From assembly GCA_910578995.1 (NCBI GenBank), contig CAJTSY010000022.1, positions 10,713 through 36,487 of the forward strand: DNA of 25,775 bases, read 5' to 3'. A model generated the notes under the pieces. It was not told where the DNA came from and did no database searches. It saw only the letters and a list, made by a program, of their open reading frames with translations. This DNA comes from an uncultured Acetatifactor sp. (GTDB lineage Bacteria > Bacillota > Clostridia > Lachnospirales > Lachnospiraceae). Made by a program: the position numbers and the translations under genes. Numbering within the stretch: position 1 is the stretch's first letter; the number at the start of each line of letters is the position of its first letter. Of this stretch, positions 14,907 to 22,128 are shown piece by piece.

Positions 14907-16089
14907 AATAGCTTCCTCCTATTTCAATAGCTTGCTTCAGTTTTTGATGGATGTCTGTCCCTCTAAATCGTTTTGTGCGGATTTCAGCGGATTGATCCGC
15001 AACAGAAAGTACAGCATTTCCCAATGCCAATGCCAGTCCAACCGGTACAGCATTGCCTATTTGCCTGTATTTTGCAACGCTTGTCCCCATGAACTGCCAA
15101 TCATCAGGAAACTGCTGGATACGGGCATATTCCCGGATACTCAAAGGCCTGTCTTGGGTCGGATGGCACATCATGGTTGCTTTTTGTACCGGCGAGGTCA
15201 CTAAAGTTGGTGAAGGCTGGCTGTAAGATAACCTCCGGTAAAATCCAACTTTTCCGCCGCCAGAACCATAGGCACCACCCATAGCCTCTTTCCGAATATC
15301 TTCCGGTAGGTCACGCCAATTTCCGCCTTCCGGGACAAGGCGGAGGTATGCAAGGCGGTCTTTACTAAAGGCAGCAGATTCCCCACAATTATTTTCCAAA
15401 TCCCGGATCGTATCATTCAAGGTGCGCCAGCGGTATTGCGAGTTTTGGTGCATCTGGAAGTGTGTCGGGAATGGCAAGAATATATCTTCATTGTCCCGGC
15501 TTCCGATCAATACAAACCGTTCCCGGAATTGAGGTACACCATAATTGACGGCATCCAAAATCCCATACACCGTTTTATATCCTAATTTATCAAATTCAGA
15601 GAGGATAACATCTAATACAGTTCCCAAATGTTGTTCAGGATCGTTTTTATCACGCTCCGCAAGAGGCATATGCTTTAACGGGGCAGACATAATCCCTTTT
15701 ACATTTTCCATAATGAAAAAACGGGGACGGATATAGTCAATCATTCGGATAAAATCCATAAACAAGCTGCCCCTTGGGTCGTTAATCCCCAGCCGCTTAC
15801 CGGCAGTAGAAAATGGCTGGCAGGGCGGGCCACCGCAAATCAGGAAAGGTTCTCCCAGTGCCAATCCAGTCTGTTCCAACAAATCTGCTTCGTTGATTTC
15901 ACGGATGTCACCACCCAAAACCTTATGCCCATTGGCACGCATAGTTGCGACACAAGAAGGATCAAAGTCCTGTCCAATTACGATATTGAGGCCAGCTTTT
16001 GAAAGGCCAATATCCAGCCCCATCGCCCCGGAAAACAGGGAAATTACATCACGGTTTGAGGCATTGTCTTTGAAATGTAGTAAATTCAT
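14893..16089 (-). CDS. DNA (cytosine-5-)-methyltransferase
   Basis: This is a 398-residue C5 methyltransferase with all main motifs in order: I DVISLFSGAMGLDIG (SAM binding), IV GGPPCQPFS with catalytic Cys90, VI ENVKG (128-132), VIII QFRERFVLIGSR, a target-recognition region and X QIGNAVP. It methylates cytosine in the recognition sequence of the partner endonuclease. It sits 14 bp after the small XRE gene and overlaps the endonuclease gene by 14 bp. The presence of Vsr fits a cytosine enzyme, since deaminated 5-methylcytosine gives T:G mismatches. Confidence 0.95.
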   Translation of the reverse strand: MNLLHFKDNASNRDVISLFSGAMGLDIGLSKAGLNIVIGQDFDPSCVATMRANGHKVLGGDIREINEADLLEQTGLALGEPFLICGGPPCQPFSTAGKRLGINDPRGSLFMDFIRMIDYIRPRFFIMENVKGIMSAPLKHMPLAERDKNDPEQHLGTVLDVILSEFDKLGYKTVYGILDAVNYGVPQFRERFVLIGSRDNEDIFLPFPTHFQMHQNSQYRWRTLNDTIRDLENNCGESAAFSKDRLAYLRLVPEGGNWRDLPEDIRKEAMGGAYGSGGGKVGFYRRLSYSQPSPTLVTSPVQKATMMCHPTQDRPLSIREYARIQQFPDDWQFMGTSVAKYRQIGNAVPVGLALALGNAVLSVADQSAEIRTKRFRGTDIHQKLKQAIEIGGSYYANK

Positions 16090-16103
16090 GTATGTCCCCC
16101 TAC

Positions 16104-16313
16104 TTAAATCTTTTCTCCATCTGGAAGGACAAAATAGCGTTCAAAAGAACATCCTACCGCTTCTGCCAGATATTCTAAGTCAGAGATTGTAAAACTTTCC
16201 CGTTTCATTTTTGAATTGAAATTTTGCGGTGTAGTCCCCATCCGCCTTGCAAGTTCTGCAACACTGATATTGGAGCGCACACAAAGCACTTTAATCTGTT
16301 CCGATATCGTCAT
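16104..16313 (-). CDS. Small XRE protein, probable restriction-modification control protein
   Basis: This 69-residue protein is almost all helix-turn-helix (ISVAELARRMGTTPQNFNSKMKRE...). AAGGAG lies about 6 nt before the ATG. Size and position directly before the methyltransferase suggest a C-protein or autoregulator timing methylase and endonuclease expression. The large palindrome 31-67 bp upstream of its start is the likely binding site. Confidence 0.8.
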   Translation of the reverse strand: MTISEQIKVLCVRSNISVAELARRMGTTPQNFNSKMKRESFTISDLEYLAEAVGCSFERYFVLPDGEKI

Positions 16314-16344
16314 AAGGCACTCCTTTTAATTCGTCAATATATTA

Positions 16345-16380
16345 GTTGAAGATATAAAATTATTATTTTATATCTTCAAC
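16345..16380. promoter_or_regulatory. Perfect 16+16 bp palindrome before the control gene
   Basis: GTTGAAGATATAAAAT (16345-16360) is the exact reverse complement of 16365-16380, with a 4-bp centre. On the minus strand it covers the last codons and stop of vsr (VEDIK-stop) and lies 31 bp upstream of the small XRE gene. A promoter-like TTGAAG, 17 bp, TATATC is embedded in it. The AT-rich stem and position favour an operator over a terminator, though both are possible. Confidence 0.7.
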
Positions 16381-16839
16381 ATAGTCCCTTGTGCTGTCTA
16401 TCATAGCATCAAATTGGCTCACCCGCAACTCAAAAATCAAATCTTCAACAGCTTTTACACATTCTTCTGTATGTTTTTGTATCTCCTGCCCCCAAAAGTG
16501 AATCGGTACCCAGTCCAATGCAATCAGCTTAAAGTCGTTTTCACGATCACGGGCCATATTCCGTTCTATCTTCTTGATCCAATATTCCCGGTTGTGGCCT
16601 AGCTTTTGCTTTTTTATCTCCCAATTATAACCATGGAAAAATTCACTGTCGCAAAAAATAGCAATCCTGTATTTTGTTATGGCTATATCCGGCGTACCTG
16701 GCAGCTTTTTATAATTTTTCCGATACCGGATACCCTTGTGCCAGAGCGCTTTTCTTAACAAGACTTCTATGCTGGTATCTTTTCCTTTGATATGGCTCAT
16801 AGCCCAGCTCCGCTGTTCCGGGGTCATTACATCGCTCAT
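16363..16839 (-). CDS. vsr: Very short patch repair endonuclease Vsr
   Basis: This 158-residue protein nicks beside T:G mismatches produced by deamination of 5-methylcytosine. It has the N-terminal MSHIKGKDTSIE helix, YRKNYKKLPGTPDIA with catalytic Asp51, and IAIFCDSEFFHGYNW, the family's strand and metal/His region (many relatives have GCFWHGH here). It starts 2 bp after the stop of the larger XRE gene, whose last codons provide the GAGGA SD, so it is co-translated. It belongs functionally to the cytosine methyltransferase two genes downstream. Confidence 0.9.
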   Translation of the reverse strand: MSDVMTPEQRSWAMSHIKGKDTSIEVLLRKALWHKGIRYRKNYKKLPGTPDIAITKYRIAIFCDSEFFHGYNWEIKKQKLGHNREYWIKKIERNMARDRENDFKLIALDWVPIHFWGQEIQKHTEECVKAVEDLIFELRVSQFDAMIDSTRDYVEDIK

Positions 16840-16841
16840 AT

Positions 16842-17657
16842 CTATTCCTCATTTGGCAAACCATTTGCCTGCCCCATTATCTTCTTCATTAACTGCTGGA
16901 ACTGGTCGCTGGTTTCCTCATCTATCGGAAGAATCTGCCCAATCTGCCCGGCAATCATAGCCGTTACATCGTCCATAGAAAGCGGTTCCTGTTTTTGTTC
17001 TGCCAGTGTGTCTTGCATGGTTTGGAACATGGCGGCTGTCACAGCTTCTCCCGGCTGTTTTCCGCTGTCCATATCTTTCTTAATATCCCGTAGGATAGAG
17101 AGGAACATATTCTTGATTTTCTCAATCTCCGCTTCATGTTCTCCCATCTTCTGGGCGTTCAAAAGTTGTAAATCCTGTTTTGCTTCTGCTCGATGCTCCG
17201 GGTGTTCTTTCATCAGATCAGACAGGGAAACCGTTGCCAACTCGATTAGTCGGTTTCGTGCCATGATACCCTTTGCTGCGGTGTCTTGAAAGTAAATCCG
17301 TATCAAGTCCATCAGTTTCGGGAAATTCTTGTGTTCCAACAGCCGGTTGAGGATTTGCACATCCACAGTACCCGTCACAAGCCCTTTGATTGCCCCCTCA
17401 GACAAGCCCAATTCAGATATATCATAGCTTTTGCGGACGCTGATATTGGATAACCCCAGTATGTAGTCGGTGGACACCTTAAATTCCTTTGCCACGCCTA
17501 TGAGGATATCGCTGCTGACCGTCTTTGTTTCTCCACTGACAATGCGGCTTAACTGGGAAGCAGATACGCCTATCTTCTTTGCAAGCTGCTTTTGTGTAAT
17601 GTGGTTTCCGTTGCATAAATCGGAAATCCGCTGTCCGGGTGTTCCTGGTAAAGCCAT
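16842..17657 (-). CDS. XRE-family transcriptional regulator of the element
   Basis: This 271-residue protein has an N-terminal Cro/XRE helix-turn-helix (ITQKQLAKKIGVSASQLSRIVSGETKTVSSD) and a long, mainly helical C-terminal region rich in Lys, Glu and Gln with no recognised enzyme motif. The type recurs in Lachnospiraceae mobilizable elements, divergent from the cysteine-rich VLP gene as here. GGAGG precedes the ATG. The promoter carries an inverted repeat consistent with autoregulation. The cargo operon begins 2 bp after its stop codon. Confidence 0.88.
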   Translation of the reverse strand: MALPGTPGQRISDLCNGNHITQKQLAKKIGVSASQLSRIVSGETKTVSSDILIGVAKEFKVSTDYILGLSNISVRKSYDISELGLSEGAIKGLVTGTVDVQILNRLLEHKNFPKLMDLIRIYFQDTAAKGIMARNRLIELATVSLSDLMKEHPEHRAEAKQDLQLLNAQKMGEHEAEIEKIKNMFLSILRDIKKDMDSGKQPGEAVTAAMFQTMQDTLAEQKQEPLSMDDVTAMIAGQIGQILPIDEETSDQFQQLMKKIMGQANGLPNEE

Positions 17658-17684
17658 AGATACGCACCTCCTCTACATACTTCC

Positions 17685-17714
17685 ATTATACAGGAGAATT
17701 GCAGAAATGCAATT
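17685..17714 (-). promoter_or_regulatory. Promoter and operator of the element's XRE regulator
   Basis: On the minus strand TTGCAT (17712-17707), 16 bp and TATAAT (17690-17685) form a promoter. A perfect AATTGCA-gaaa-TGCAATT (17697-17714) overlaps its -35 and spacer. Further half-sites (tgcaatt at 17739-17745, tgcattt at 17765-17771) follow towards the divergent gene, so one protein could control both directions. The remaining 17715-17952 leader shows no other gene. Confidence 0.7.
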
Positions 17715-17952
17715 TTGAGATTGAATATTTTCCTAAAATGCAATTCTCGCAAGATTCCGGGAACTGCATTTTTTTCGTGTAGACTTAGGGTAGTTCATCG
17801 ATGAGCTGCACCTTGAAAACAGAATGACCGTCCGAAAAGGAATACCTCTCCCGGAGAAGTAGCGCATTTGCGTACCAAAGGAGAAACACGCCGCAGGAAT
17901 GGGGCAGGAAGCCTTTTCGGAGAGAACGGCGAAGGAAAAATGGAGGGAACAC

Positions 17953-18366
17953 ATGAGAAAGAACCCATATAAACAACTACCGCCCATAGAGCGCAAGCCG
18001 GACGGTTCCCTTAACCGCATGACACCGGCACAGAGGAAACAGGCAAACGCCCTGATACGACGGGAGTGCTGCTGTTATGAGGACGGGAACTGTATGCTCC
18101 TCGACGATGGGGACACCCACATCTGCCCCCAGACCATTTCTTTCTCGGTCTGCTGTAAGTGGTTCCGCTGGTCGGTCTTGCCGCAAATCGGAACGCTGGA
18201 AGCAGAGATTTTCCGGGATAAGGAGCTAAAACGCTGTGCGGTCTGCGGCAGAGTGTTCGTCCCAAAGTCCAACCGGGCGAAATACTGTCCCAACTGCGCC
18301 GCCAGAGTTCACAGGCGGCAGAAAACAGAAAGTGAACGGAAAAGGAGGTCTTGTGTGGACAGTTAG
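17953..18366 (+). CDS. Cysteine-rich VLP domain protein
   Basis: This 137-residue protein, common in Lachnospiraceae mobile elements, has the block MTPAQRKQANALIRRECCCYEDGNCMLLDDG, the CKWFRWSVLP segment that names the family (VLP), and a C-terminal zinc-finger-like CAVCGRVFVPKSNRAKYCPNC followed by a basic tail. It probably binds nucleic acid; the exact role is unknown. The ATG at 17953 is chosen over the longer frame from 17899 because GGAGG (17942-17946) lies 6 nt upstream and the N-terminus MRKNPYKQLPPIE is the usual one. Confidence 0.85.
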   Translation: MRKNPYKQLPPIERKPDGSLNRMTPAQRKQANALIRRECCCYEDGNCMLLDDGDTHICPQTISFSVCCKWFRWSVLPQIGTLEAEIFRDKELKRCAVCGRVFVPKSNRAKYCPNCAARVHRRQKTESERKRRSCVDS

Positions 18367-18477
18367 GAGCTGAAAAGTCCTTGATTTACAAGGCTTTGCA
18401 AGCACAGAACAGGGGCAGGCAATAGAAACTACCGTCTGTCCCCGAAAACGGGCTTCTAACCGTCCACAAAACACGAT

Positions 18478-18873
18478 ATGACAAACACCATTTATATCCA
18501 TCAGCCGGAAAAGGCAGTCAGCTTTACCCGGCTTCCCAATTTCCTTTTTGAAGCCCCCACATTCACGCCGCTGTCCAACGAAGCAAAGGTACTGTACGCC
18601 TTTATCCTGCGCCGGACAGACCTATCCCGAAAAAACGGGTGGGCGGACGAATACGGGCGGATTTACCTCTACTATCCCATTAACGAGGTAGTGGAGCTGC
18701 TCCACTGCGGGCGACAGAAAGCGGTCAACACCCTGCGGGAGTTGCAATATGCCGGACTGGTAGAAATCCAGAAACAGGGCTGTGGAAAACCTAACCGCAT
18801 TTACCCAAAATCCTACGAAGCGGTTCCAAACACCGACTTCAAGAAATCCGGTTATGGAACGCCGGAGGACTGA
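18478..18873 (+). CDS. RepA_N-type replication initiator protein
   Basis: This 131-residue protein matches the N-terminal domain of RepA_N initiators: FLFEAPTFTPLSNEAKVLYAFILRR followed by DEYGRIYLYYPINEVVELLHCGRQKAVNTLRELQ, a winged-helix-like region. Full plasmid RepA proteins are longer, and this short form is common in integrative elements. It may support replication of the excised circle or act as a regulator. The SD is weak. It lies between the VLP and mobV genes on the same strand. Confidence 0.8.
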   Translation: MTNTIYIHQPEKAVSFTRLPNFLFEAPTFTPLSNEAKVLYAFILRRTDLSRKNGWADEYGRIYLYYPINEVVELLHCGRQKAVNTLRELQYAGLVEIQKQGCGKPNRIYPKSYEAVPNTDFKKSGYGTPED

Positions 18874-19058
18874 AAAACGCACTCATAGAGTACGATAATC
18901 AATCCTCTTGAAGTACGAAAACCGGACGGTATATAGAAATACAGAGATTAAAACGATTTTATTTATATCTTATCCATTCCTATCCTATCCGAGATATTTT
19001 CTGCGGGATTTTCCTGTGGAAAAGTTCCGGAAAGGAATGGAATGGGGAAAGGAGTTTC

Positions 19059-20003
19059 ATGGCACAACACGCAATTTTGCGATTTGAAAAGCACAAGGGA
19101 AATCCGGCAAGACCGCTGGAAGCCCATCACGAACGACAAAAGGAACAGTACGCCAGCAATCCCGACATTGACACCAGCCGAAGTAAGTACAATTTTCACA
19201 TTGTTAAGCCGGAAGGCAGGTACTACCACTTTATACAGAACCGTATTGAACAGGCTGGCTGCCGCACTCGCAGGGACAGCACCCGGTTTGTAGATACGCT
19301 GATTACCGCCAGCCCGGAGTTTTTCAATAACAAGTCCCCAAATGAGATACAGGAATTTTTCCAGAGGGCGGCTGATTTCTTAATCGGGCGGGTAGGGAAA
19401 GAAAATATCGTGTCGGCGGTGGTACACATGGACGAGAAAACGCCCCACCTGCATTTGGTCTTTGTCCCTCTGACAGAGGACAACCGCTTGTGTGCAAAGG
19501 AGATTGTTGGGAACAGAGCCAACCTCACAAAATGGCAGGACGATTTTCACGCCTATATGGTGGAGAAATATCCCAACTTGGAGCGTGGGGAAAGTGCCAG
19601 CAAGACAGGCAGGAAGCATATCCCCACCCGTCTGTTCAAGCAGGCGGTCAATCTCTCAAAACAGGCAAGAGCCATTGAAGCCACGCTGGACGGTATTACC
19701 CCGTTCAATGCCGGAAAGAAGAAAGAGGAAGCCCTCTCCATGCTGAAAAAGTGGTTCCCGCAGATGGAGAATTTCTCCGGGCAACTGAAAAAGTACAATG
19801 TCACAATCAATGACTTGTTGGCGGAAAATGAAAAGCTGGAAGCAAGGGCAAAGGCCAGCGAAAAAGGCAAGATGAAAGATACGATGGAACGGGCAAAGCT
19901 GAAAAGTGAACTGGACGATTTACAGCGGCTGGTTGACCGTATCCCGCCGGATATACTGGCGGAACTGAAACGGCAGCCCAACAAGCGTGGGCGTGAACTT
20001 TGA
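19059..20003 (+). CDS. mobV: MobV-family relaxase (Pre/Mob)
   Basis: This 314-residue relaxase nicks oriT and stays bound to the 5' end during transfer. The N-terminal motif AHHERQ...NPDIDTSRSKYNF corresponds to the MobM region holding its catalytic His (His23 here). The metal-binding motif is HMDEKTPHLHLVFVPL (His123, His130, His132). The C-terminal third is coiled coil. AAGGAG precedes the ATG at 19059. A matching pMV158-type oriT lies at 11173-11212. The gap 18874-19058 holds short inverted repeats only. Confidence 0.93.
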   Translation: MAQHAILRFEKHKGNPARPLEAHHERQKEQYASNPDIDTSRSKYNFHIVKPEGRYYHFIQNRIEQAGCRTRRDSTRFVDTLITASPEFFNNKSPNEIQEFFQRAADFLIGRVGKENIVSAVVHMDEKTPHLHLVFVPLTEDNRLCAKEIVGNRANLTKWQDDFHAYMVEKYPNLERGESASKTGRKHIPTRLFKQAVNLSKQARAIEATLDGITPFNAGKKKEEALSMLKKWFPQMENFSGQLKKYNVTINDLLAENEKLEARAKASEKGKMKDTMERAKLKSELDDLQRLVDRIPPDILAELKRQPNKRGREL

Positions 20004-20087
20004 CAAAAATTATATGGTACTATTTTCCGCCTTGTTTTCATAGACATGGACAAAGAGCAGCGCACAAGGAGGAGGTGGAACTCTGCT

Positions 20088-20267
20088 GTGAAAAAGCGAA
20101 AACTAAATTATCGGTTTCATAACCCTAATCCAGCGGCAGAGACCGCCGGCTACATACTGAAAATCCTAATTGAAGCAAATACGGAAAAAGTACAGTCGGC
20201 TATTCAAGAAGCCGCAGCCGCATCAGATGATACCGAAGAAAAATTAGACGAGGGACACTCTGCGTGA
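20088..20267 (+). CDS. Small conserved element protein of unknown function
   Basis: This is a 59-residue protein from GTG 20088: VKKRKLNYRFHNPNP, then AAETAGYILKILIEAN and an acidic end. Small proteins of this type commonly sit between the relaxase and serine recombinase genes of such elements. The GTG is preferred because AGGAGGAGG (20067-20075) lies upstream, though at a long 12-nt spacing; an in-frame ATG at 20046 would add 14 residues but has no SD. Its stop lies in the loop of the following terminator. It could be an accessory to excision; this is a guess. Confidence 0.65.
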   Translation: MKKRKLNYRFHNPNPAAETAGYILKILIEANTEKVQSAIQEAAAASDDTEEKLDEGHSA

Positions 20268-20285
20268 GCGGAGTGTCCTTTTTTT
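20253..20285 (+). terminator. Rho-independent terminator of the mobility operon
   Basis: ggacactctgc pairs with gcggagtgtcc around a gtga loop, followed by seven T residues. The stop codon of the small gene is in the loop. It separates the mob operon from the recombinase, which therefore needs its own promoter. Confidence 0.92.
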
Positions 20286-20290
20286 CATGG

Positions 20291-20319
20291 TTGAAAACGC
20301 TGACTTCATGTGATAATAT
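20291..20319 (+). promoter_or_regulatory. Possible promoter of the serine recombinase
   Basis: TTGAAA (20291-20296), 17 bp and TAATAT (20314-20319) give a moderate vegetative-type promoter. I see no good sigma-E or sigma-K match in the 78 bp between terminator and gene. Confidence 0.4.
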
Positions 20320-20363
20320 TAAGATGTAACAGAACGATTTAATTTTAACAGAGAGGTTTTGCC

Positions 20364-21899
20364 ATGAATATAGCTGCTTACTGCCGTGTTTCCACCGATA
20401 AGGCTGACCAGCTCAACAGCCTGGAAGCACAGAAAGAGTTTTTTTCTGAATACACAAAACGCACAGGGGACACCTTAGTAAGATTGTATGCAGACGAGGG
20501 TATTTCTGGAACCAAAATAAAAAACCGAAAAGAATTTTTACGCATGATGGCAGATGCCGAGCATGGGCTGTTTGATATGGTCGTAGTCAAGGATATTTCC
20601 CGCTTTGCCAGAAATACCGTTGACCTTTTGCAGAATGTCCGCAAGCTGAAATCTTTGGGAATTGAAACGCAATTTTTGACCGCCAACATGACCAGTATGG
20701 GGAACAGTGAATTTGTGCTGACGATTTTTGGAGCATTGGCACAGGAGGAAAGTGCGAATACTTCAAAGCGTGTGAAATTTGGAAAAAAGATGAATGCTGA
20801 AAAAGGCCGTGTCCCGAATATCGTTTACGGATATGATAAGACGATTGGAGATTATTTTAACCTTGCAATCAATGAGGAAGAAGCCGCGGTTGTCCGCCAA
20901 ATTTATGAGTGGTATATCAAAGACGGGTATGGTGCTGCGAAAATTTCCATTTTCTTAAATGAACGAGGTTTGCGGACAAAGCGGAATTGCCAGTGGAGCC
21001 AGAATGGGGTTTGCCGTATTCTTACGAATGAACTGTATACGGGTAAGATCATCAACGGTAAACAGGAAGTAACCGACTTTCTGACAGGGCAGAGAGCAGA
21101 CAAAGATGAAACCGAGTGGATGGTCGTGGAGCGTCCAGATTTGCGTATTATTGAGCCGGAGGTTTTTGAACAGGCACAGCAGATTATGCAGTCCAGAGGC
21201 AAAGCATTTAAGGTGGATAAGGAACGCCAAAGCAATAAATATTTATTCTCTACTCTTATTAAATGTAAGGAGTGCGGTTGGTCCTTCCGGCGCACAGTCC
21301 GCACCTATAAAAACACTTATGTCCGCTGGGTGTGTTCCGGGCATAACGGGCGTGGTGCAGACAACTGCCCCAATGCTGTGACGGTAGATGAAGAAGAATT
21401 GATTGAAGTTTTGCAGGAATATTTTGCTGAACTTATGAAAGCAAAGAAGAATGTGATCCATTATGTGGTCGGAGAATTTCAGCGGGTTTATAAGGCAAAG
21501 GACGAAAACCTGAATTATGAAAAAGAGCTGAATGCCCAGCTTGCAAAGCTGCAAAAAACCCGGCAAAAATATATGGATATGTACGCAGACGATTTGATTT
21601 CCAGAGAGGAACTGAATGATAAAATCGGCGGCATGAGAAAAGAAATTGAACGGCTGGAAAACGAACTGAAGATGGTAGCGTATCATCTTACCAAAGGGGA
21701 ACAGCTGGAAAGCGTCCTCGGACGGACATTCAAAGAGATTGAGGATATAACTGATGTACACCAGATGACCAATGCTCAGTTAAAACGCATTATCCAGAAA
21801 ATCGAAGTGGATAAGGACGGGAATGTGGACATTTACCTGCGTTTGATTGGGGATTTGGGATTGGACGAAACAGTTCTGATTCGTCACGACGAAACATAA
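20364..21899 (+). CDS. Large serine recombinase (TnpX/TndX-like integrase-excisionase)
   Basis: This 511-residue recombinase has the N-terminal resolvase domain YCRVSTDK with nucleophile Ser10 and the arginine motif ISRFARN (Arg80, Arg83). The Recombinase domain covers about 150-290 (NEEEAAVVRQIYEWYIKDG...). A zinc ribbon follows, with CKEC (301-304), Cys324 and Cys335, then a coiled coil at about 365-430 before the C-terminal end. GAGAGG precedes the ATG. The stop TAA (21897-21899) lies within the right junction: its codons GAA ACA TAA contain the ACATA core. It should integrate and excise the element at spoIIID; related TnpX proteins do both. Confidence 0.95.
   Translation: MNIAAYCRVSTDKADQLNSLEAQKEFFSEYTKRTGDTLVRLYADEGISGTKIKNRKEFLRMMADAEHGLFDMVVVKDISRFARNTVDLLQNVRKLKSLGIETQFLTANMTSMGNSEFVLTIFGALAQEESANTSKRVKFGKKMNAEKGRVPNIVYGYDKTIGDYFNLAINEEEAAVVRQIYEWYIKDGYGAAKISIFLNERGLRTKRNCQWSQNGVCRILTNELYTGKIINGKQEVTDFLTGQRADKDETEWMVVERPDLRIIEPEVFEQAQQIMQSRGKAFKVDKERQSNKYLFSTLIKCKECGWSFRRTVRTYKNTYVRWVCSGHNGRGADNCPNAVTVDEEELIEVLQEYFAELMKAKKNVIHYVVGEFQRVYKAKDENLNYEKELNAQLAKLQKTRQKYMDMYADDLISREELNDKIGGMRKEIERLENELKMVAYHLTKGEQLESVLGRTFKEIEDITDVHQMTNAQLKRIIQKIEVDKDGNVDIYLRLIGDLGLDETVLIRHDET
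21894..21898. repeat. attR core ACATA
   Basis: At the right junction, element sequence ...cacgacgaaACATA is followed by host aggacgtaacggag, which is the spoIIID frame (K)DVTE. It overlaps the recombinase stop codon. In the joined circle the site would read TCACgacgaaACATAcggaaGTGA in three parts, with TCAC and GTGA symmetric about the CA of the core. Confidence 0.88.
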
Positions 21900-21900
21900 G

Positions 21901-22047
21901 GACGTAACGGAGCGTCTCATGCAGGTAAATCCTGCACTGGCATCGGAAGCCAGGAAGGTGCTTGACCTGAACAAATCCGAGCGCCACATCCGCGGAGGGC
22001 TTGCCACGAAGGAGAAATACCTGCATCAGAGCCGGAACCTGGCGTAA
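21901..22047 (+). pseudogene. spoIIID: spoIIID, C-terminal half
   Basis: The frame reads DVTERLMQVNPALASEARKV, LDLNKSERHIRGGLATKEKY, LHQSRNLA and stops at 22045-22047. This is the conserved C-terminal part of SpoIIID, including the basic NKSERHIRGG segment that contacts DNA. It has no start codon or SD of its own at the junction. Joined to 10881-10994 through one lysine codon (A from the core plus AG at 21899-21900) it gives an 87-residue protein, the expected clostridial size, with no frameshift or stop. Confidence 0.93.
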
Positions 22048-22074
22048 GGCACAGCCGTATCACGAAGGAATCCA

Positions 22075-22115
22075 AAATCCATCAGCAGACCAGGAGAATC
22101 TGCGGATGGATTTTT
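22075..22115 (+). terminator. Terminator of spoIIID
   Basis: aaatccatcagcaga pairs with tctgcggatggattt around a 9-nt loop, followed by a T run (tttttatt). It lies 28 bp past the spoIIID stop and 14 bp beyond the end of the convergent ABC permease gene, so it may serve both strands. Confidence 0.8.
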
Positions 22116-22128
22116 ATTAAATAGCGTT

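Larger units (their letters stand above)
10991..21898. mobile_element. Integrative mobilizable element inserted in spoIIID
   Basis: The element is 10,903 bp (one ACATA copy included), bounded by ACATA at 10991-10995 and 21894-21898. The right end carries a large serine recombinase reading out to the junction. Mobility genes: MobV relaxase (19059-20003), RepA_N-type protein (18478-18873), cysteine-rich VLP protein (17953-18366) and a small basic protein (20088-20267); oriT is at the left end. An XRE regulator (16842-17657) is followed on the same strand by a restriction-modification/TrlF cargo operon, noticeably more AT-rich than the host flanks. It has no conjugation machinery, so it would be mobilised by a helper. 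The mobility backbone resembles elements common in Lachnospiraceae. Confidence 0.93.

Noticed and set aside
17899..17952. Longer N-terminus for the cysteine-rich VLP protein
   Set aside because: The ATG at 17953 has a proper SD and the expected start; the upstream part is leader.
20297..20345. Sigma-E promoter for the recombinase (aATATT ... CGATTTAAT)
   Set aside because: The -10 matches CATACAMT too poorly to claim.
10991..21898. The insert as a prophage or full conjugative element
   Set aside because: There are no capsid, portal, terminase or type IV secretion genes. The relaxase, oriT and serine recombinase define a mobilizable, not self-transmissible, element.
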